A stretch of DNA of 29,226 nucleotides from Hamiltosporidium magnivora (Eukaryota; Microsporidia; Dubosqiidae): contig PITI01000044.1 of assembly GCA_004325065.1 (NCBI GenBank), forward strand, positions 1-29,226, read 5' to 3'. The notes below the pieces were generated by a model. It saw only the letters and a list, made by a program, of their open reading frames with translations, had not been told where the DNA came from and searched no databases. This document shows, one piece after another, positions 1-10,449 of the stretch (its first letter is position 1; each line of letters starts with the position of its first letter). Both the position numbers and the translations under genes were made by a program.

Positions 1-140
1 AAAAAAAAATATCTGAAAAAATGAAAATGAGGGAAAAACGGGAAATGAAACAAAAATTAAATATTTGATTCGAAATTCAAAAAAAAAATATCTGAAAAAA
101 TAAAAATGAGGGAAAAAAGAGAAAAGAAACAAAAAGCAAA
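1..140. repeat. Imperfect direct repeat, offset 79 bases
   Basis: A purine-rich block of about 56 bases (copies near 1-56 and 80-135, sharing ATATCTGAAAAAAT and AAATGAGGGAAAAA) occurs twice with an offset of 79 bases. The left copy touches the window edge, so more units may lie outside. The rest of the stretch up to 396 is plain A-rich spacer in front of the first gene. Confidence 0.7.
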
Positions 141-390
141 GAATTTATTTAAAATGCAAAAATATTACCAAAAGAGTAAAAGAAAAGAAATAATGACAAA
201 AATTTAAACTAGTATACTATACTTACACAGGAATAACTCAAAAATGAAAGACCATTTATAAATTTTAAATATCGAAAAATAAAAGAATGGAATTTCATAA
301 ACTTGAAACTCACAAATAAACATTTCGTTTTGAATTTTTAATATTTTTTCTTAAAAAAAGATCAAAATATATTTTTTTATTTGACTTTGA

Positions 391-396
391 ATACCC
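391..396 (+). promoter_or_regulatory. CCC-type motif directly before the start codon
   Basis: The bases ATACCC abut the ATG at 397. A C-triplet immediately upstream of the start is a described microsporidian transcription or start signal, and C-runs are rare in this AT-rich spacer. The similar positions at 11080 and 7354 support the reading. Function here is inferred. Confidence 0.4.
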
Positions 397-1545
397 ATGG
401 ACCATAAAATTGAGTCAATAATATTATTAGGGCCTGGTATAGATATATTTCCAATAACGACTATGGAATACCCAAAATTTACACTTCGAATTTTAAATAA
501 ACCATTACTTGTTCATAACATACAGTGGTTAGAAAAAAAATCATCAAAAATTTACATTATTGGTCTTGAATATTATCAAGTTACAGTAAATAATTATTTA
601 GAAGAATTTAAATTATCAGAAAAAACGGAATTTATTCCAATATCACAATATGATGGCAGTGTTAATTCTTTATTAAGAATTTGTAAAAAAATAAAAAGTA
701 AAAATATTCTTGTCACCAAAGGAGATATAATTACAAATATTGATGTTTCTAGTATCTTAGAAGAATATTTTTATGGAAGATGTAAAATAATGACAGTTTT
801 GATAAGAACAAATGCTGGACACAAACTTATGGGATATTCTGGCAATAATCTGGTTTATTATACTGTAAATTCTATGGACATTTTAAATGAAAAAAGGTTT
901 GAAATGTTTCAAAAATTTCCAAATATAACATTTTCAACAGAAATGGATACTTCACAGGTTTATGTTCTTGATAAAAGTTTATTGGAATACGAAGAGTCAT
1001 TTTTTAGCTTCAAAGCAAGTTTTTTGCCATTTTTAATAGAAAATTTAAGAGAAAAATGTCCAGTCAAGGTTATGAGAGTTGATAGTGGATATTATTTTCA
1101 AATAAATTCTATTGAATCATATATAAAAGCATCTTTGGCAAAGAAACAATCTAGTTTTATACCACAATGGATATTAAATGGAGAAGGTGAAATATTTGAG
1201 TATAAAAATTGTTGCAGACAAACTCTTAAAAAAATATCTTTTAAAGATCAAAATGAAGATGTTCGAAATATTGTGGGTAAAAAATTTTTACCTGGTGATT
1301 TCTATTTATATAATTCTATAATTGGAAATAATTGTAGAATAGGGAAAGGAACGAGAATTCTTTCAAGTATTATTCTTGATAATACAAAGATCGGAGAAAA
1401 TTGTTTAATTCAAGATTCTATAATTGGAGAAAGTGTTGTAATATGTGATAGATGTTTTCTAAAAACCTGCAAAATAATGCCAAAATATGTTTTTTCTGAA
1501 GCGATAAAAGCAAGTTCAGAGATTTTTAGTTTAGGCGAACTTTAA
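397..1545 (+). CDS. Translation initiation factor eIF2B, gamma-like subunit
   Basis: Likely a subunit of eIF2B, the cytoplasmic guanine-nucleotide exchange factor that recycles eIF2. Residues 5-48 match the nucleotidyltransferase-like N-terminus of the family (LLGPG at 10-14, then YPK at 25-27 and NKPLL at 34-38). The catalytic GGxGTR loop of true sugar-nucleotide pyrophosphorylases is not kept, which argues for eIF2B rather than GDP-mannose pyrophosphorylase. Residues from roughly 295 to 372 form hexapeptide repeats of a left-handed beta-helix (SIIGNNCRIGKGT, IILDNTKIGENC, SIIGES). At 382 residues, with no C-terminal HEAT-type domain, it fits gamma better than epsilon. The start is the first ATG, with CCC just before it. 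It stands alone: the nearest gene on either side is more than 3 kb away or outside the window. The alternative is epsilon that has lost its C-terminal domain. Confidence 0.75.
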   Translation: MDHKIESIILLGPGIDIFPITTMEYPKFTLRILNKPLLVHNIQWLEKKSSKIYIIGLEYYQVTVNNYLEEFKLSEKTEFIPISQYDGSVNSLLRICKKIKSKNILVTKGDIITNIDVSSILEEYFYGRCKIMTVLIRTNAGHKLMGYSGNNLVYYTVNSMDILNEKRFEMFQKFPNITFSTEMDTSQVYVLDKSLLEYEESFFSFKASFLPFLIENLREKCPVKVMRVDSGYYFQINSIESYIKASLAKKQSSFIPQWILNGEGEIFEYKNCCRQTLKKISFKDQNEDVRNIVGKKFLPGDFYLYNSIIGNNCRIGKGTRILSSIILDNTKIGENCLIQDSIIGESVVICDRCFLKTCKIMPKYVFSEAIKASSEIFSLGEL

Positions 1546-4500
1546 AATAAAAAAACGTTAAAAATAATTTTCTATTTTATAGATTTAAAATTAAACAATA
1601 TAAAGTTTTCTTTTTTGATCTTAGAACTCCAAATATTAAAAACAGCTAAATTTAGTCTCGATAGTAATTTATTTATTTTGTAGAATTAATAAGAATATTT
1701 CTACTATTAATTCAGGAAATAAAAAAAGAGGAATTTTTAATTTTTATTTTAGTTTAATAACGATTCAAATAAGAATTTATTTAATAAATTAGAATTAAAA
1801 ATTTGAAAATTTGAAAATCAAAAAAAATTTTGTTTGCAATAAATCGAAATAAATTTTATAAAAAAAATATTATATTTGTTTTAAATGACTTTATATACCT
1901 CTTTACTCGTCTTATTATCCGTATCTTTTAATATCTGTAGTCTAATACTTTGGTTTCGGTTTTTATATCTGCAGATTGAAGCTAAATAAATTTATTCTCT
2001 GCTTTCTTACCATTTTATGCGTACTTAACATAAAATGTAAGGATTTATATATTGTTTGTACATTTTTGCTGGTTTAACGACATCTCTGTATACTCTTTCT
2101 TGTCGTAAGTTAGTATTTTGTCTTGTCTTCATTCTTCTTTATAAAATTAAAATTACGGTTTCCACAACTTTTTTTATGCTATAGATTATATATTCTTGTA
2201 TCGTTATTATTATCCTTGTCACTAAAACCTTGCACGAGCCTTGACCGCTATCAGTAATACCACCCACCGGTCTTTTTCCAGTGGTTTTGTTTCTTTTTCG
2301 AGTTTCGTAAAAATGTAGTTTTAAAGGGTAGGTATTTAGCCCTACGCCCAACCCGGAAGACCAGTTCCTTTTAGTTGCCTCTTAGACAAGCAGAGAATAC
2401 TCCAAGCTTTTCTGCTCCCGGCATGGTGGGAAAATATTCTTATATACTTACATTCAATAAGCTTCCTTAGAGTTAAGGTTTTTATTTAGAAATAATGCCA
2501 TCTTAATTATTATAACCCAAGTGAGTATAGCCACACTAAACGTATAAATTAAACACAATTTATTGATTTATAAGTATAAATTTCTTGTATTTATGTTTGA
2601 ATAATTTGAAGTGAATCTTGGGAAGTAATTACTACTTTAATGAAAGTTATATTATTCAATTTCGTATTCAAAATAAATTTAGTTGATTTATTATTCCGAA
2701 TTTGACATCAGTTTCATTCCAGTGTATCCTCTCAATATGGATCTAATTTTCAAGAACTTATTATACAAATTGACTTCTAATTATCTAAAGACCTCGAGTT
2801 TATATTTTCTAACAAATAGTAGATTAAACATCTCATTAATTAATTATGGTGTCTATTATAGCCATAAATGAGCATTTTTCATACTTTGTCTTAAATATAC
2901 AAACAAAAATAGGCAATACAGATTTGTATGCCTCATCTTTTTCTTATATTGAACAAAAGATCAGGGTTCAAATAAATCAAAAATTTAAAATTTGAAATTG
3001 AAAGTAAATATATTTACCTATTTCGGTCCTTTTGTGCCTATCAGTATTGAGGATGGTTTTAGAAAATTATTAAACTAATGAAATTATTTTATTTTCAATA
3101 TAATTTTCGACTTTTTAGATAAGTTAAAACATTGTAATTCTTATATAACCTAGTTAATAATTAGTATACATTAATTTAGATATTAAAAAGGTAAATCAAT
3201 TTAAAATATAATAATTAAACTTGCTAATCATGACACAAAAATATTTTACAAATCAAAACTAAGGTATAAAAAATAAAATCTACTTTAAAAATAAAAAACA
3301 AAAGTAAAAAATTTTACTGTTTTTAAATCTATAACTTTAATTATTTCAGTAATTATAATTAAAATATTATCTGTGTTGATAAGCCATATCTCAAGATTGG
3401 TATTACTTGAAAAATAAAATGTAAATTAAAACTACTATAACCTTTAAGAACTCATACTCAGTTATATAATTCCTGTAATTTCAATACCAAAAACACACCT
3501 TGAAATGTTTAATTGATTCGAAAGGTGTAAGACCCCAATAATAGTGCACATATTGAGAATATGAGACTTCTGTTTTGTATATAAATCTCAATAACTAATA
3601 ATAGAGCAAATAAGTAGAAGATGAAAAACCTGAAAACGTTTAATTAATTTGATATAATATTTGCTTAGCTATTATTTAAAAAGCTTTCTAAGTTATAATA
3701 AACAAGATAAGATTAGCATCGAAAAATATATTTTGAAATTTAATAAAGTAAGATCTGATGTAATATTTTTTCTCATAATTTCGGTTTAAGCTTTTTTCTT
3801 ATAAATAAGCAATTCTGAAATAGAAGCAATTTAAAAAAAGCCTTTTTTCATTTATTTCTTTGCATTCCGAGTAATAATTTAATGGACAATTCGTTTCGAT
3901 GAATGCGAAATGTTTATACATTATTAAATTACAATTTTTTTAATAAGGATAATTAGGAAGCTAAGCAACTACTAAATTAAATAATACAGCCAACCAATAA
4001 AACGTGTTTTAAGAAAATATTCTGAAAAAAAAATAGAATTGGATAAAAAAGACAAGAGTAGTGAGAACTGATTAGAATAAGCCGAAAAATAACCGAAAGC
4101 TCTTAAAAATTAAACTTGTAAAATATGATTGTAAAATATTACAATAAAGATCCTTAAATTTTATTTAGAAATGTCTAAACGAGATTAAAAGTATAGATAT
4201 GAAAGACTAAAAAAAATATACGAGAAAACAGCCTAGTTGAGGTTATAAAAGCCGAAGGAAAATATATAGAATTTAAAGTCCGACTTATTAAATATAAGAA
4301 GATGATTTCATTTTTTATTTTATCTAAAATTAGGTTTATTTCCACGAGTTTATTGGCTAGTAAGAAAATTAATCGAAATGTAAATATGAAATACAAATTT
4401 CTAATATAATTATAAAATAAAAATCTTACTTTTACATTTTAATCATAATAAAACTACAAATTCTATTTTTTGTCCACCAGAATATTAAAATTAGATTTGT

Positions 4501-4586
4501 ATTTCAGAAAAGATTTTTTCTTAAAAAGATAAATAAAAGCCAAATATTTTTAATATTAATTTATCAAAATATTAGATAAAATAAAT
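1546..4586. other. Gene-free AT-rich spacer with one GC-richer island
   Basis: No convincing gene on either strand. Frames of 60-75 codons here begin only at TTG or similar codons and have no family resemblance. The one compositional feature is the GC-richer hairpin island near 2260-2420, listed separately. The remainder is homopolymer-rich AT spacer without clear repeats. Confidence 0.6.
2040..2460 (-). mobile_element. GC-rich structured island, possible retrotransposon-derived sequence
   Basis: In a spacer of about 20-25% GC this island is much GC-richer and carries three consecutive potential hairpins: 2264-2270 with 2278-2284 (6 of 7 pairs), 2326-2332 with 2341-2348 (7 pairs, one bulge), and 2389-2394 with 2411-2416 (AGCAGA/TCTGCT). 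Read on the minus strand it contains AAGAGGCAACTAAAAGG followed by a GGGC-TA segment. This resembles, from memory only, a structured stretch found in non-LTR and SINE elements of arthropods. A 70-codon minus frame (2139-2351) has no ATG and is probably not a gene. A structured non-coding RNA is the other possibility. Confidence 0.3.
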
Positions 4587-5135
4587 CTAAAAATTAAAAC
4601 TCCATTTTAATGTTTTCCATATAAAATATTTGATTATTTTTAGAACAAACAAAGCAGAGTAATATATGAAAAAATTTGTTACAAATGAAATAAAAGAATT
4701 ACCGCTCAAATACTGGTAAAATACAAATATTGTTAAATGAAATGGTACATACGAAATTCTAAAAAAGTAACAAATTATAAATAAAAGCAAAGGAAATATT
4801 AAAAAATCAGGTGATTTGTCTCTGGCTGTTATAATACGTAACACTGTCATTAAAGAAGACGTCAAGGATGGTTGTGATAAATTTCTATTTACATTTCCAA
4901 TTCTGCTTCTATTTATATTTCTACTTCCACTCCTACTGCTTCGATTTTCAACATCTATAATATAAAAACCATCTCGTCTAATACTTACAGGTGATAGTGG
5001 TCTTTGTACGTCAGAAATATCTCGACAATCATAATATATATAATCTGAACTATCTTCACCATTGTTGTTGTTTTGGTTTGGTATGTTGTTTTCTGATGGT
5101 CTGGTTCTATTATTTATCTCTCTAAATTCAACCAT
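4587..5135 (-). CDS. Unrecognised Ser/Asn/Arg-rich protein with C-terminal membrane segments
   Basis: I do not recognise the family. From the ATG at 5135 it encodes 182 residues. The N-terminal half (about 1-100) is hydrophilic and low in complexity, rich in Asn, Ser and Arg (NNNN near 22, SSRSGSR near 70), and is probably disordered. The C-terminal half holds about three hydrophobic segments: one around FLIFPLLLFIICYFF, a second around FHLTIFVFYQYL, and a third around FFIYYSALFVL. That suggests a membrane-anchored protein with a cytosolic or lumenal tail. The frame is open 10 codons further upstream, but only to a TTG, so this ATG is preferred; a GGG lies just before it. A second ATG, 8 bases upstream in another frame, opens a 9-codon reading frame overlapping the start. 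Hydrophobic architecture and length support a real gene. Confidence 0.6.
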   Translation of the reverse strand: MVEFREINNRTRPSENNIPNQNNNNGEDSSDYIYYDCRDISDVQRPLSPVSIRRDGFYIIDVENRSSRSGSRNINRSRIGNVNRNLSQPSLTSSLMTVLRIITARDKSPDFLIFPLLLFIICYFFRISYVPFHLTIFVFYQYLSGNSFISFVTNFFIYYSALFVLKIIKYFIWKTLKWSFNF

Positions 5136-5137
5136 AA

Positions 5138-5143
5138 ACCCAT
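5138..5143 (-). promoter_or_regulatory. GGG-type motif and out-of-frame upstream ATG
   Basis: The minus strand reads ATGGGTTTATGG here. A G-triplet lies 3 bases before the chosen ATG at 5135. The upstream ATG (5143) starts a short frame that ends after 9 codons. GGG-like motifs near the start are described in microsporidia, where transcripts often begin very close to the coding start, so the upstream ATG may lie outside the mRNA. Confidence 0.35.
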
Positions 5144-5165
5144 TATAATTTATTATTTTATACAA

Positions 5166-5689
5166 TTACAAAAGAATTTTCATAAACGATAAATTTGTTT
5201 TAATTTTGTTTCTTTAATGAAATTGTTGAAAATTGAAAAAAAATTACTTTATGTTTATTAAGAATACCTAAAATATAAAATTTACAATCATTTTATTTTA
5301 AAATATTTTTAATAATAAAGTAATTATCGATATCTTATTTCATATGTATTACAAATGAATAATGATGGAAATATTTTCAATTTTTATAACAAACTTAATT
5401 ACAAAATTATTCATTATATATATAAAAAACTGAGATACAATACTGTATTTAAATAAAAATACTGGATTTAATATAAAACTATGATCATGAGATGAATTTT
5501 TATTGGTTCTATAATTTTTAAAAAGTAAATCTATTCTCTGAAATATGAATTTGTATTGAGACAAGTAAACTGTAATTTACTGATTATAATATTTTTTTAT
5601 TTTTTATCTTAATTTGAGATGGTGACGGATGAATATCTACATTAGAAACTCTATTTTTGGTAAGGATTATAAGAAATTCGAGTAAAATC
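5166..5689. other. AT-rich spacer, no gene seen
   Basis: No credible gene. A minus frame of 71 codons at 5349-5564 begins only at TTG and has no domain resemblance, so it is left out. Base composition becomes slightly GC-richer to the right, where the dispersed repeat begins. Confidence 0.5.
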
Positions 5690-6280
5690 CTTGTTTTGAT
5701 TTGGTGATATGAAAACCACACTGTATTTTGGTTGGTATATAAGTTTTAAAGGGGATAAGAAGGTCTAAAAAACATTAAAGATTTTTCTAAAAACTTATTT
5801 CGTGTTTTCTTATGTCACTAGATTATAAATCAAGATTATTTGTAGGTAATTGATATGTAAAAGCATGGAAACCTAACATTGCTTACACGGGTTAGAAGAC
5901 TTAGGGCTTGGGAGATGTAAAAACATCCCCTTCTATAAGCCTAGGAATACTAAGCAGCATGTTTTCTTGTTTGTATGACATAGGTCTAGGTGTATTCCAT
6001 GTAAGTCGCCGAAATATATCTTAGCTAGAAGTCTATTAGGTTCAGAAAGTATAATTGAAGTAGCAATGCTGCTATTGTCGAAGAGCATAAGACGGGTTTC
6101 AACCCACCATCACACCCCATGACAGATATTAACGAATTCAGAGTAATTGCCTTTCCCATTTACTAGATTAAATGCATTTTAGATGAAAAGCTTCGGGATT
6201 TAAGTATCGTAGAAGATACTGAAAGAGTTTTGGTGGAGTTTTAATCTGCAACAAACCTAGAACCTTGTTAATGCCATGAA
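5690..6280 (+). repeat. Dispersed ~0.6 kb repeat, copy A
   Basis: This copy is homologous to the reverse complement of 12871-13520. Shared blocks in the same order include TAGGTAATTG, TGTAAAAGCATGGAAACCTA, GGGTTAGAAGACTT, TTGTTTGTATGACAT, GATGAAA(A/G)GCTT and CCTAGAAC. It is GC-richer than the surrounding spacer. No frame is open across it, and the short frames shared by the copies contain stops. It could be a non-autonomous mobile element, a piece of a larger one, or a non-coding RNA gene family. Edges are approximate, because similarity fades gradually. Confidence 0.75.
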
Positions 6281-6394
6281 TGCAACATAACACTTTTTAA
6301 AAAGAAGGGATATATTCAGTCAAAAAAAAATATTTTGAATTAAAGATGAGTGAATTAAATTTCACTTTTACTTTTTGATAAGTCATTCATGAAA

Positions 6395-6592
6395 ATACAG
6401 AATAAAACCAATTATACTTTAATGAGAAAATTTTCAAATTTCAATATATTTTATAGAAATACATAATATGAGTCCAATTATAATTTAATTCAATCAACTT
6501 TTATTCAAAATATATTTTATAGAAATAGAGAATATGAAACCAATTATACTTTAATTCAATCATTTTTTATTCAAAATATATTTTATAGAAAT
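6395..6592. repeat. 66-bp tandem repeat, three copies
   Basis: Three head-to-tail units share AACCAATTATACTTTAAT and TATATTTTATAGAAAT. The latter begins at 6445, 6511 and 6577, giving an exact period of 66. The array ends about 60 bases before the start codon of the AP sigma gene, so it occupies that gene's promoter region. Divergence between units is modest. Confidence 0.85.
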
Positions 6593-6653
6593 AATAAATC
6601 TGAAACTTGTTTTACAATCAACAAATATTTATTACAAGAAATAATAAAAACAA

Positions 6654-7079
6654 ATGATTTTAAAAATACTTGGATTCAATAGAAAGAAAGAAATAAGAAT
6701 AACAAGAACATATTTTAAAATATCTATCGACGATAAAACAATAATAAAAGAAATATTATTATTGAAGGAACCAGATAAAATAATAAAAAAAGAGAAATTC
6801 ACTATTTTATTTGAAAAATTTGCCAGTATTATTTTATGTTTTGTTGTGGATAATTCAGAAAATCTATTTTATATTTCAAATGCAATGAATACTTTTGTAA
6901 TAGTTTTAGATAAATATTTTAAAAGAGTATGTGAATTGAATTTGATTTATAGTTTTGATAAGGTACATTACTTATTGGATAATTATATTTGCAATGGGAA
7001 AGTCATTGAAACAGATGAAATTACAATTTTAAATAAAATGAATATTTTTCAAGAAAAAATACTCAACGAAAAGTATTAA
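6654..7079 (+). CDS. Clathrin-adaptor (AP complex) small sigma subunit
   Basis: A sigma subunit of a heterotetrameric AP coat complex, a cytosolic longin-fold protein that holds the core together on Golgi or endosomal membranes during vesicle sorting. The 141-residue length is typical. The family core is clear: FEKFASIILCFVVDNSEN (53-70), then LDKYFKRVCEL (85-95), and FDKVHYLLD (101-109) followed by NGKVIET (114-120). The VCEL and KVHYLL parts match AP-1 and AP-3 sigma about equally well (DKVHYIL is typical of AP-3), so the complex is not assigned. The N-terminus has the usual beta-strand beginning MILKILGFN. The start is the first ATG, with no C- or G-triplet nearby. The gene is preceded by a 66-bp tandem array and followed at 281 bases by a small membrane-protein gene on the same strand. 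Confidence 0.85.
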   Translation: MILKILGFNRKKEIRITRTYFKISIDDKTIIKEILLLKEPDKIIKKEKFTILFEKFASIILCFVVDNSENLFYISNAMNTFVIVLDKYFKRVCELNLIYSFDKVHYLLDNYICNGKVIETDEITILNKMNIFQEKILNEKY

Positions 7080-7353
7080 ATAAAGAATTAAAATTTAATA
7101 AAAATTATTCGGTTCGCTTTAGAATATTAAATAAGTTACCGTATATTCTATATTTATTTCTATAAAAGGATTTAAAAAATAATTTTTCCAGTCGTACAAT
7201 AAAGTATAGATTAGCATTAAAATCTTCCTCTCTTTATCTTACTAATAGAAAATAAATATTAAAATTAAAAAAAAAAACTTCAATTAAAATCTCTTGAATA
7301 CAAATTTTAAACAAAAATTTAAAAAAAATCCTTTCTTAATTAAAAAACAATTA

Positions 7354-7357
7354 CCCT
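7354..7357 (+). promoter_or_regulatory. CCC-type motif upstream of small membrane-protein gene
   Basis: ACCC lies 4-7 bases before the ATG at 7361, comparable with the C-triplets before the genes at 397 and 11094. The role is inferred from the motif reported for microsporidian promoters. Confidence 0.3.
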
Positions 7358-7360
7358 TTT

Positions 7361-7630
7361 ATGGAAGAGTCTAAACAATTATGTTTACTTCTATTTTTCT
7401 TAGGAGGATTATTTAGATATTTAACAAGTTGTAATTTTATATTGTTTATATTTTTTGAATCATTGGTTTTCGTATTTTACATACTTTTTAAAACAGTATA
7501 CGATGTTACAAAAATGCCTAATCATACTAAATTTAGAGATGAGTATTTAAAGAAAATTGAAATAATAAGAAAAGATATAAAAGTATCTTTATTGGAAACT
7601 ATAGATGTTATTGTACCTTCTAATGAATAA
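7361..7630 (+). CDS. Small predicted membrane protein, unrecognised
   Basis: Encodes 89 residues. Residues about 7-48 are almost wholly hydrophobic, enough for two membrane spans with a short polar turn around RYLTSCN. The C-terminal 40 residues are charged (KFRDEYLKKIEIIRKDIK), suggesting a cytosolic amphipathic tail. I recognise no family. A clean ATG start, an ACCC motif 4-7 bases upstream and a clear change to random AT-rich sequence after the stop support a real gene. It lies on the same strand as the AP sigma gene but is 281 bases away, and nothing links them functionally. A 69-70 bp tandem array begins about 30 bases after its stop. Confidence 0.6.
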   Translation: MEESKQLCLLLFFLGGLFRYLTSCNFILFIFFESLVFVFYILFKTVYDVTKMPNHTKFRDEYLKKIEIIRKDIKVSLLETIDVIVPSNE

Positions 7631-7660
7631 ATATGTAATTATGTTTAGTTCTGTAATTTA

Positions 7661-7850
7661 ATTTCTAAGATATTTTTGTTGTGTATTTTTCGATTATTAA
7701 AATGTAAATATAAATTTTATTTATTTAATTTTTCTAAGATATTTTTGTTGAGTATTTTTCGATTATTAAAATGTAAATATAATATTTAATTAATTTCATT
7801 TTTCTAAGATATTTTTGTTGTGTATTGAATATAATATTTTATTGATTTAA
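7661..7850. repeat. 69-70 bp tandem repeat, about 2.7 copies
   Basis: CTAAGATATTTTTGTTG begins at 7665, 7734 and 7804. The first two units also share GTATTTTTCGATTATTAAAA and TGTAAATATAA almost perfectly; the third is truncated or diverged. The array directly follows the small membrane-protein gene. Confidence 0.85.
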
Positions 7851-8063
7851 TAGAAATTAAAAATCCGTTTGTATGACTTTATAAATTTTGTTCGTATTGA
7901 ATAGTTTGTTTAATTTATTTAATAGAAAACTATAAATGTTAAATTTATTAAGAAAGTTTTCGTTTGTTCCAAGTATTTGTAAATTTAAAGATGTTTTGCT
8001 AGGTTTTGATGTCTAAAATATGAAAATTTCTAAACCTTAACATTCATTTATTGATAAAATATA

Positions 8064-8225
8064 AATGAAAAGAGGAATTTGTTGATAGTTGAAGATACTC
8101 AATAATAATAGAGCAATAAAAACATATATATTCTTAAAATTACATTTAAAAGAGGAATTTGTTGATAGTTGAAGATACTCAATAATAATAGAGCAATCAA
8201 AACATATATATGCTTAAAATTACAT
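8064..8225. repeat. 80-bp tandem repeat, two near-identical copies
   Basis: AGAGGAATTTGTTGATAG begins at 8071 and 8151, and the two 80-base units differ at only a few positions. This high identity points to a recent duplication. A 68-codon minus frame across it begins at TTG and is taken as chance. Confidence 0.9.
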
Positions 8226-8382
8226 TGATAAGAATTTTCTTCAATGTAAACAAAATATATGAATAGTCTTTTTTTTAAATATTTCAAGTCAATAACGGTT
8301 TCCAATGTAAAATAATTTAAACTATAGAATAAATTAGTCTAAGATCATGTATCATAACAATTCCACGCGAATCTTATTATAG

Positions 8383-8400
8383 GTCACAAGATTTTGTGAC
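8383..8400. terminator. Perfect hairpin followed by T-rich tract
   Basis: GTCACAA and TTGTGAC form a perfect 7-bp stem around a 4-base loop, followed on the + strand by TTTATTTTTT. It resembles a terminator-like or RNA-processing hairpin, but no gene ends just before it, so its role is unknown and chance is possible. Confidence 0.25.
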
Positions 8401-8880
8401 TTTATTTTTTCAGAATTTGGTTGATGTTTTTTCTTAAAGTTATTCGTGAACAGATAAAAATATTTATTTTGTTTTTAAAGTATGGATATAATATTGATAA
8501 AGCAATAGAAAGCTTATTCCTCTATGATAGGTTTACCATAAAATTTTCCAATTTAAAACCATCGATGTTAGTATAAATTGGAATAATAATGAATAAAACG
8601 AATTATTTGTGTGTAAATCTAATAAACAGTCATTTTAAGAATCTAAAAAATTTAAATTTATATTTGTCACATCACTTTTTTATTGTGAATCAAAAATTAA
8701 TTTTATACTTTAATCTAAAATTTCATAATCAGAACTTCTCTTGTAATTCTCTGTCATAATAAATTCAAAACATTGAACATTCAGTCATTTTCAGCATAAT
8801 TTGAATATATATTTGGCTCTGAGATACCTCTTTTTTATAAAACAATTGGCGAAATATTTCTTAAAACAAGATTTAATTAT

Positions 8881-9132
8881 GTATCTTTAGATCAACTGTA
8901 ACGAGAGAATAACCCCATTAAAAACCATCTGGTTGAAATTGAGTATGTAAAATCGTCGTGAAAATCATTGTCGACATTTTGGCAGAATATAAATCACATT
9001 GGATCTATAGACCAATCCCTTATAATCCCAAATTAAAACAGATTAAAAGAAGCAATTGAAATATTTCTAGTTGTTCATCCTAGACACCTCGAAATAAAAG
9101 AGGAAATGAATAAGTAAGTATCTTTAGATCAA
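8881..9132. repeat. 15-base direct repeats flanking the transposase fossil
   Basis: GTATCTTTAGATCAA occurs exactly at 8881-8895 and 9118-9132, 237 bases apart, bounding a block less AT-rich than its surroundings. The size is typical of a target-site duplication made by a LINE-type insertion. Confidence 0.6.
8896..9117 (+). pseudogene. Decayed Tc1/mariner (IS630-type DDE) transposase fragment
   Basis: Three short frames in the right order resemble the catalytic end of a DDE transposase. ENNPIKNHLVEIEYVKS (about 8904-8954) resembles the DNxxxH segment after the second Asp. After a frame change, IYRPIPYNPKLKQIK resembles the PPYSPxLNPIE motif that carries the last acidic residue. A third frame, LKEAIEIFLVVHPRHLEI, resembles the tail that follows. 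Stops and two frame changes make it non-functional. The block is flanked by an exact 15-base direct repeat (8881-8895 and 9118-9132). That is not a Tc1 target duplication (TA), so the flanks need another explanation. Confidence 0.45.
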
Positions 9133-10449
9133 TGATTTTTTATTCGTTTCGAATAATACATTGTACTATCATATAGAATAGAAAGATTGTAAGAGAAAGG
9201 AACACAATTATTTGTATTAATAATCATATTATGATTCAAAATTATCAAATAATAAGTAAAACACATATCTTTATATATAAATTATAATTTACAGATTTTT
9301 TAATGATAAAAAAAATTTACAAATTATTTAAGTAAAAGATCATTCGTAATGGAAAAGAATTAAATATCCTAAAGGTTTCATTTTTTAAGCGCACATTCTA
9401 TAAAATTACGTCAATATTGTATTATCTGTTTCTATGTTTTTTTGATTCAGTATCTCTTGAAAACCGTAACAACTTATTTGCTGTTTGTTCATCCTCAAAA
9501 TATGATAATTTTTCATCATTCTGTAATTGTTTCTTGTTATATCTAAAGGTACACAATAGAATACTTCACACGAAGAACCACCATTATTTATATCGAAGAA
9601 GGATATGAATTTACTATTGTAAGGTCAATATCAGAGAAGAAGTAAAATAATAGAAAATCTAACATATTTATTTCTAAAAAGATATTTGTTATATAAATAG
9701 TAAAAAAATATATGAAAAACAATGAATGAAAAAGTTTATAAATTATATTCAATTAACAGAAATTTTTTTTTAAACTTTTTAAATTATTGAAAAATCATAT
9801 AAAATATTTTTTTTATATTTAGAGCGATCAAAGGTTACAATTAAAACACTTATAAATTATTTAGATAAAGATTTATTAGAATACCTATTGCAATTAAAAA
9901 AACCTCATAAGTATCTCAAATATACAATATATTTTTATACTTAATTTCAAGCCAATACTTCGTTATCTTAATTATCTGTAATATATCTGTAATATTTATG
10001 ATCTAATTACATAAAATTTAATAATTAAATTATATTTTTTGTAAGTGATATTGAAAAAATTGCTATTAATACGAGATATACAGAATACAGTTTTTTATTG
10101 ATAATAATCCTGTAAATTTCCATGTAATAAATCAATTAAAAATAGTTTTATTTTTAAATATAATCTTTGAAAAGAGTTTCTTAAAATATAAAAAAAATGG
10201 AAATTTTATTGCTTTTTATGGAGTTAACTACAAAACTTTTGTTTAATTTTATTCACTTTTTAAAAAGATTTCTCTTTAATTTTTCTTAATAAATTAGACA
10301 GTATTTGAACAAAAAAATATACTTTGATTAAATAAAATTATAAACTTTAATGAATTTCCAATAAAATTTAACATAAAAACATTTTTTACATTACAGATCA
10401 AATTATTTTTACTGTTAAAATTATTTTCAGTTGGAGTTTTCAGTGATTT

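Noticed and set aside
4175..4396. 73-codon minus-strand frame with hydrophobic content
   Set aside because: Begins only at TTG, has no ATG near its start, and its Phe/Ile/Leu content is what random AT-rich sequence gives.
5349..5564. 71-codon minus-strand frame
   Set aside because: No ATG until near the end and no recognisable motif.
8099..8305. 68-codon minus-strand frame
   Set aside because: It runs across an 80-bp tandem repeat and starts at TTG, so it is a chance frame.
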